Shown: piece after piece, positions 59,200 to 64,000 of the stretch
How positions within the stretch are numbered: position 1 is the stretch's first letter
Layout: the number at the start of each line of letters is the position of its first letter
NCBI GenBank assembly: GCA_030035585.1
Contig: CM057469.1
Coordinates: 14,378,501 to 14,442,500, forward strand
Origin: Dugong dugon
Taxonomy: Eukaryota > Chordata > Mammalia > Sirenia > Dugongidae
Direction of reading: 5' to 3'
Length of the DNA stretch: 64,000 nt
Notes under the pieces: model-generated
The model's database searches: none
Told to the model about the DNA's origin: nothing
The model's input: only the letters and a program-made list of their open reading frames with translations
Program-made: the position numbers and the translations under genes

Positions 59200-59993
59200 C
59201 TCAACTAATTCCACAATTCTTATATTCATCCTTTGCAGACCCATAAGAGAGATGATGAAAACCATTGTCGCCACTGAACTGCATTATCAAACATAGGAGT
59301 TAGACATCATTCTTTAACCCCATGGAGATAACATATTGGAACAGTGGCAGATCCTTCCTTAACTAGGGATAAAAACAGTCAGCCCAGCGAGTTATTTCTA
59401 AGATGTGGAGATGAGAAGCTTCCTGAGTATCTCCCTTACCGTAAGTGAATCTGGAGATCTTATATCAGAATCTTGCCTATGGGAATTTTCAGTCAATGCT
59501 CCACTAATGTATTTTGAGAGACTCTTATTCTCATAGGGAGATGGCAAAGAAAGGGAAGCTCTGAAAAGCTGGATCCATAGAGTTGCATTCTCTTAGATGA
59601 TTATTTTCCAGGTATTGTTATGGAGAGTAAATCATGTCACAGAGTAAGTTTAGTAGTTGGCATTATTGCAAAGAAAAGAAAGCTGAAGGAAATACTCAAT
59701 GCCATCTGCATATATGTGGAAGGTGCTATTAACTATTCTCTACACTGACTAGATTAAGAGGAAATAACTGTGATTAGAAATTTTCAATAAAGAATGTGAA
59801 ATAGGATGATTTAAAACTGAAAAGGGCTAGGTCATGAAGGATCAGTCATAAAGTCGTTAGGATGTAAACCTAAAAGGAATCAGATTTTCACTACTACTGA
59901 TGGACCGTCAAAGCATCCGTTTAAATTTTCATATAAAATATATCCGGAATTATTTGCTTCACTGTATGTTAAAGAATAATTTGTTTATTTTAG
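59200..59993 (+). other. DNAH14: I-J intron, right part, nothing recognised
   Basis: Continues the sequence left of the composite RTE insertion. No repeat family assigned; no exon-like ORF. Confidence 0.5.
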
Positions 59994-60239
59994 ATGTTTC
60001 ACTATGAAGAGGAAATAAATGAAATATCAACTGCAGCTACTAATGAAGCTGCTCTTGAAAAGATGTTATTTAAGATTATTGATCTTTGGAACACTACTCC
60101 TTTGCATTTGGTTCTTCATCACACAGAGGCTTGCTCTATCCTAATAATTTCTTCTGTAGATGATATATTAGCTCAGTTAGAAGAGTCTCAAGTCATACTT
60201 GGAACAGTTAAAGGATCTTCCTATCTTGGGCCTATTAAG
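59994..60239 (+). CDS. DNAH14: Dynein heavy chain exon J (linker)
   Basis: 246 bases, 82 codons, phase 0 at both ends; acceptor tgtttattttag, donor aag|gtaaat. EEINEISTAATNEAALEKML matches the dynein pattern EIQDISGQASGEAALEAIL of DNAH6; next SVDDILAQLEESQVILGTVK matches GTDDIQVLLDDSTINVATLA, then SSYLGPIK matches SRYLGPLK. This is the first subdomain of the linker. The initial ATG is an internal methionine, not a start. Confidence 0.97.
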
Positions 60240-60967
60240 GTAAATATTATGACAAAGGGAAAATGTTTTAGCATTTCTATAAGCTTTTAAATTATATGTT
60301 ATTCATATGTTTATTTTAAAATGAGATTGACTAGTGTTTTGAATATTAAAAAATAATTTTTATGGAAAAATTATTAATTACTCATGAGAAAATGTCAGAA
60401 AATTTCATTTGGGTGGACAAGATAAATTTAAATCCATGTAAAAATATGACCCTATAAACCCTGTATTTTATCAGCAGTGCCACTGCTGCCAGAAATATCC
60501 ACAGTTCTAACAGTGTCCATGCTAAAGCTTTGAGATTCTGCTTGCTGAAATGGAATGCTTCATTTTCATTTCCTGGGCTATTCCTCTTAAGGCTGATTAT
60601 ACCTCTATACCAGTGTGTCCTTAGAGTTGTTGCTGGAACAAATGTAAGCCTCCACCTCTACTCTGGCATGATTAAGAACTGAACCACTGGGTCAGTTTTA
60701 TGCTCAGTGTTCCCTGATAGTCCCTCTTTGGGAAGCCTTATATCCAATCACATACTTAAGAATCATTTAAAAACTTAAGAAAACGCAATAAGAAATGTAA
60801 AATATAGATATGTTGAATGGCAAAATTAACACAATTGACTGTATATATAAATATATGTAGCTAGCTAGATAAGTAGGTAGAGACAGAGAGACAGAAACAA
60901 ATAGAATTTACATTATTTGCAAGCACAAAAACATATATTGGGAAAAATATCAGTTTATTGGATTATT
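60240..60967 (+). other. DNAH14: J-K intron, left part
   Basis: AT-rich, with a short TA/TAG-rich stretch at about 60838-60890. No transposon assigned before the RTE fragment. Confidence 0.5.
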
Positions 60968-61324
60968 GAATTATGGTGTTGGCGAAGAATATACTACGGA
61001 CTGCCGAAAGAATGAACAAATCTGTCCTGGAAGAAGTACAGCCAGAGTGCTCCTTAGAAGCAAGGATGGTGAGACGTCGTCTCACGTACTTTGAACATGT
61101 TATCAGAAGAGACCAGTCTCTGGAAGGACATCATGCTTGGTAAAGTAGAGAGTCAGTGAAAAAGAGGAAGACCCTCAATGAGATGGATTGACAAAATGGC
61201 TGCAACAATGGACTCAAACATAGCAATGATTGTGAGGATGGCCCAGGACTGGGCAGTGTTTCATTCTGTTGTACATAAGGTCACTGTAAGTCGGAATCAA
61301 CTTGACAGCACCTAATAACAACAG
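60968..61324 (+). mobile_element. RTE1-type LINE, 3' fragment
   Basis: Strongly 5'-truncated: tggtgttggcgaagaatata, gaagtacagccagagtgctc, ending gacagcacctaataacaaca. About 350 bases, sense. Confidence 0.92.
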
Positions 61325-61898
61325 CTGCTCATAAACTCTTATTTTACTCCTAGAATAAAAAACACGTGATCATCTTAATAGATGCATAAAAAGTATTTTA
61401 CAGAATCCAACATCCTTTCATGATAAAAACACAACAAACTAGAAATAGTCTTTTAAAAGACATTACTATGTAAAAAAAGCAAGTTACAGAACAATGTATA
61501 TAATATGGTTCTGTTTATGTAAAATATTAAAAATATTGCATGTATATGTACGTTAAGTACAAAAATGTTTTAAAAGGAATGAAAGCATATACATTCCAAA
61601 CTCTGATAAGTGGAAAATACGTGAGACACTTATGTTAATTTTTATATATATATATATGCATATTGCTCAAATATTTTACAAAAAGATTTGTATATTTTAT
61701 AATAAATAAGACAGAAAATTGGATGAACAGAACATTTTAAACCTCTCCCAAAAGTAGTTAGGTTTATATTCATTTAAGTGACCCTGTATTACTTTCTGAA
61801 TACCAATGACTGATGATCACCTTTGATCTCAATTTCTATTATATGATTCTTATAGATTAGTATATTTAGAGTTTGTGTATGCGCATTTATCATTGTAG

Positions 61899-62020
61899 GA
61901 TCTTGTGGATGAATGGGATCAAAACTTGGCTATCTTCTCTTACACTCTTGAGGAATGGATGAATTGTCAAAGAAATTTGCTTTATCTTGAACCAATCTTT
62001 CATTCTTTAGAAATACAAAG
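61899..62020 (+). CDS. DNAH14: Dynein heavy chain exon K (linker, conserved WLYLE block changed)
   Basis: 122 bases, enters phase 0, ends with two bases of an arginine codon; acceptor tcattgtag, donor aag|gtaaaa. Peptide DLVDEWDQNLAIF ... TLEEWMNCQRNLLYLEPIF matches the most conserved linker stretch (VDEWQKQLALF ... TLEEWLTCQRNWLYLESIF in DNAH6). The usual tryptophan of the W-LYLE block reads leucine here (ttg for tgg). All else is well conserved. Confidence 0.97.
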
Positions 62021-63424
62021 GTAAAAAACTTCATATATATCAGGTAAAAAAAACGCATAGTGGATAATTTATTTTCTGTAATTCTTGACAATTCATTTCT
62101 TAACTCTCTAAAACTATCCTACTTTTAAATATAGGAATATAACTTACCAAGTCATTGTTAGGGTTATTGTCTTTCATAAAAGGAGATTACAGCCTTATTT
62201 CTTAGTTCTCACTATAAAGATATAAAGGACTGGGAAAAGTGTTAGATAACATCATTATAATCCTTAAGCTACGATATTATACATCTGTTTAGTTCTGGAG
62301 TATTACTGTATTAGTATTATTATGGTTTTGATGTAAACAATAATTATGCTTCTAGTAGCATTTTTATATAATGAGGATTTCTTACTTTGGACCACGTGAA
62401 AGAATAGAGGGCCTGGACAATTGCTGACAATTCTCTTTTTATTCACAGCATTCAAATTAATTCGACTTTTACTTTTTAAAGTGATTGGTCTTCAGAATTC
62501 TTAAGACATATGTATTATGTAGGAAGAATTTAAACTACTGCCAGTAAATAACACAAGCTAGTCTAGGAGCCATTCTGAAATAAGGTAGGAAGTTATGAAA
62601 GGCAGATTAGAACAGATGATGGAAGACCTTGAATATCAGGTTAAGTATTTTGAACTTTATTTTGGGGTCAAAAGGGGGGCATTAAAGTTTTTCAAAAGAG
62701 AATGGTTTAGATATATTACTTCGTAGGAAAACATATCCGTATTTGTTATACATGTGTATTTCTTGTCAGGAATGCTTGGGATTCTTCTGTTTGCCTATAG
62801 TTATTCTGATAACATTCAAGGGTGAAACCACACACCTTTGAAGATACTCTCCTCATTCAACTCCAACGGCATTGGAAAAAAAAACTCAAATTAATATTTC
62901 AATGGATTATCATGCCACATGTAGATTTTGCTTCCCTTTTCCAAGGGGAAGAAATAATAATATTCTATAAAGGAAAACTTCTATAACTAGGCAAACACTT
63001 GCCTTACATTTCTTTATCCTCTAAGATTAGATAATCACAAATAGAAGTACAATTTTCTTATATACACCTCTAGACTTCTAGGCTGAATATCCTGTCATGA
63101 CTTGTCTTCATGACAAATCTCTACTCCTTTTTTAAAATCTAGATCAAATGCCTGTCCTCCATCAAACTCTCCCGAGATCTCATTTTAACTCCAGAATTTC
63201 AATAGCCCTTTATTTTATTTCATTTCTTAGGAACAAATCATTTTCTACCTACTTTATAATATGTAGAACTTGTATATAACTACCTTATACCTCATATAAG
63301 ATGTATAAGATCTTGTAAGACCTTATTATATTGTACCATTCTCTGATACCTTGTATAAGATGCTGGTTGTATATCTAATTTATCATAGTATTTTCTGCCA
63401 TGTATAACACTTGTACATAACCAA
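62021..63424 (+). other. DNAH14: K-L intron, nothing recognised
   Basis: AT-rich sequence with no transposon recognised by eye before the SINE at 63425; frames have no support. Confidence 0.5.
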
Positions 63425-63566
63425 CCAAACCCAACCCACTGCCATTGAGTTGATTCTAACTCATAGCGACCCTGTAGGGTTTCCAAGGCTGTAAATCTCT
63501 ATGGAAGCAGACTGCCCCATCTTTCTCCCATGGAGAATTACCTTAACCACTGCACCACCAGGGCCC
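63425..63566 (-). mobile_element. AfroSINE, antisense, with internal loss
   Basis: Reverse complement: ccaaacccaacccactgcca, ctcatagcgaccctgtagggt, ggctgtaaatctctatggaa, then actgcaccaccagggcccc. The long subtype segment is present, but the central parts before and after it are shortened. Ends about 205 bases before exon L. Confidence 0.9.
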
Positions 63567-63772
63567 CTTTTGTACGTAATAAGCACTCAGAAATATCTTT
63601 AACTAATGATATGTCATCAAAAATATAATAACATCAAAATATATTATAAATTACATATAAATACAATATGAAAAACCGTATAACATGAAAACTGTGACAA
63701 ATGAATTTAAAATATTGATTTTAATTATAGTGTCCCTGAAAAATATGATTGTCTCTAATTTTATTTCTAAAG

Positions 63773-63944
63773 GCAGCTTCCAGCAGAAACAAAGCTTTTC
63801 TCTAAGGTGATTTCCATGTGGAAAGATGTAATGTCAAAAATACAAAACAAACTGGATGCTTTGCAAATAACCACCTCTGCAGGAGTCCTTGAAATTCTGA
63901 AAAATTGTAACATATATCTTGAAAAAATAAAGAAAAGTCTTGAG
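63773..63944 (+). CDS. DNAH14: Dynein heavy chain exon L (linker)
   Basis: 172 bases, first base completes the arginine codon of exon K, phase 0 at the end; acceptor atttctaaag, donor gag|gtaaaa. QLPAETKLFSKVISMWKDVM matches QLPAEAKMFLQVDKSWKEIM of DNAH6; GVLEILKNCN.YLEKIKKSLE matches GLLETFQNNNALLDQIQKCLE. The following exon should start with the conserved YLE.KR segment, outside the window. This is the last exon here; the motor domain lies downstream. Confidence 0.97.
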
Positions 63945-64000
63945 GTAAAATTATGGTAATCCTAAAGTGGAGAATTATTTCATTCTACAAAATGTAATTA

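Overview
The window is a eukaryotic, mammalian intronic landscape. It carries twelve coding exons of one plus-strand dynein heavy chain gene; almost everything else is transposable-element sequence. Three repeat families point to an afrotherian, most likely an elephant: about ten tRNA-derived AfroSINEs (5' end gagccctggtgg, 3' end gagtcggaatcgactcgacggca), several RTE/BovB-clade LINEs of the RTE1_LA type ending in caacaacaac, and L1 elements with a long lineage-specific 3' UTR. Species assignment is inference from those repeats.

Gene: exons at 6192-6324, 10336-10594, 11084-11129, 11224-11321, 17349-17512, 18292-18639, 28624-28965, 43712-44081, 45626-45816, 59994-60239, 61899-62020 and 63773-63944 join in phase with no stop, giving 830 codons. 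The product is the N-terminal stem and the beginning of the linker (DHC_N2) of a single-headed inner-arm type axonemal dynein heavy chain. It aligns end to end with the DNAH6 stem but is clearly diverged from it, so DNAH14 is the best assignment. The promoter, first exons, AAA+ motor ring and microtubule-binding stalk lie outside the window. All splice sites are GT-AG except the donor after exon F, which is a strong GC donor.

Layout: 1-6.1 kb, L1, RTE and old L1M fragments with an AfroSINE. 6.2-11.3 kb, exons A-D, with old L1M, a MaLR-like LTR and a copied patch of sequence between A and B. 11.3-17.3 kb, a long intron of old L1M with AfroSINEs and a small TA-flanked inverted-repeat transposon. 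17.3-18.6 kb, exons E and F. 18.6-28.6 kb, an intron holding a 5'-half L1 with target-site duplications and an RTE. 28.6-29 kb, exon G. 29-43.7 kb, an ERVL-type remnant, a truncated L1 and a near-full-length antisense L1. 43.7-45.8 kb, exons H and I. 45.8-60 kb, a composite RTE split by a 7.9-kb antisense L1. 60-64 kb, exons J-L.

I found no RNA gene, CRISPR array or novel multi-gene system. The unusual items are structural: a GC-AG intron, a 94-base intron, loss of a normally conserved linker tryptophan, a template-switch-like patch, a 3'-truncated L1 with perfect target-site duplications, a composite RTE, and tandemly repeated L1 5' UTRs. Repeat boundaries are by eye and approximate unless target-site duplications fix them.
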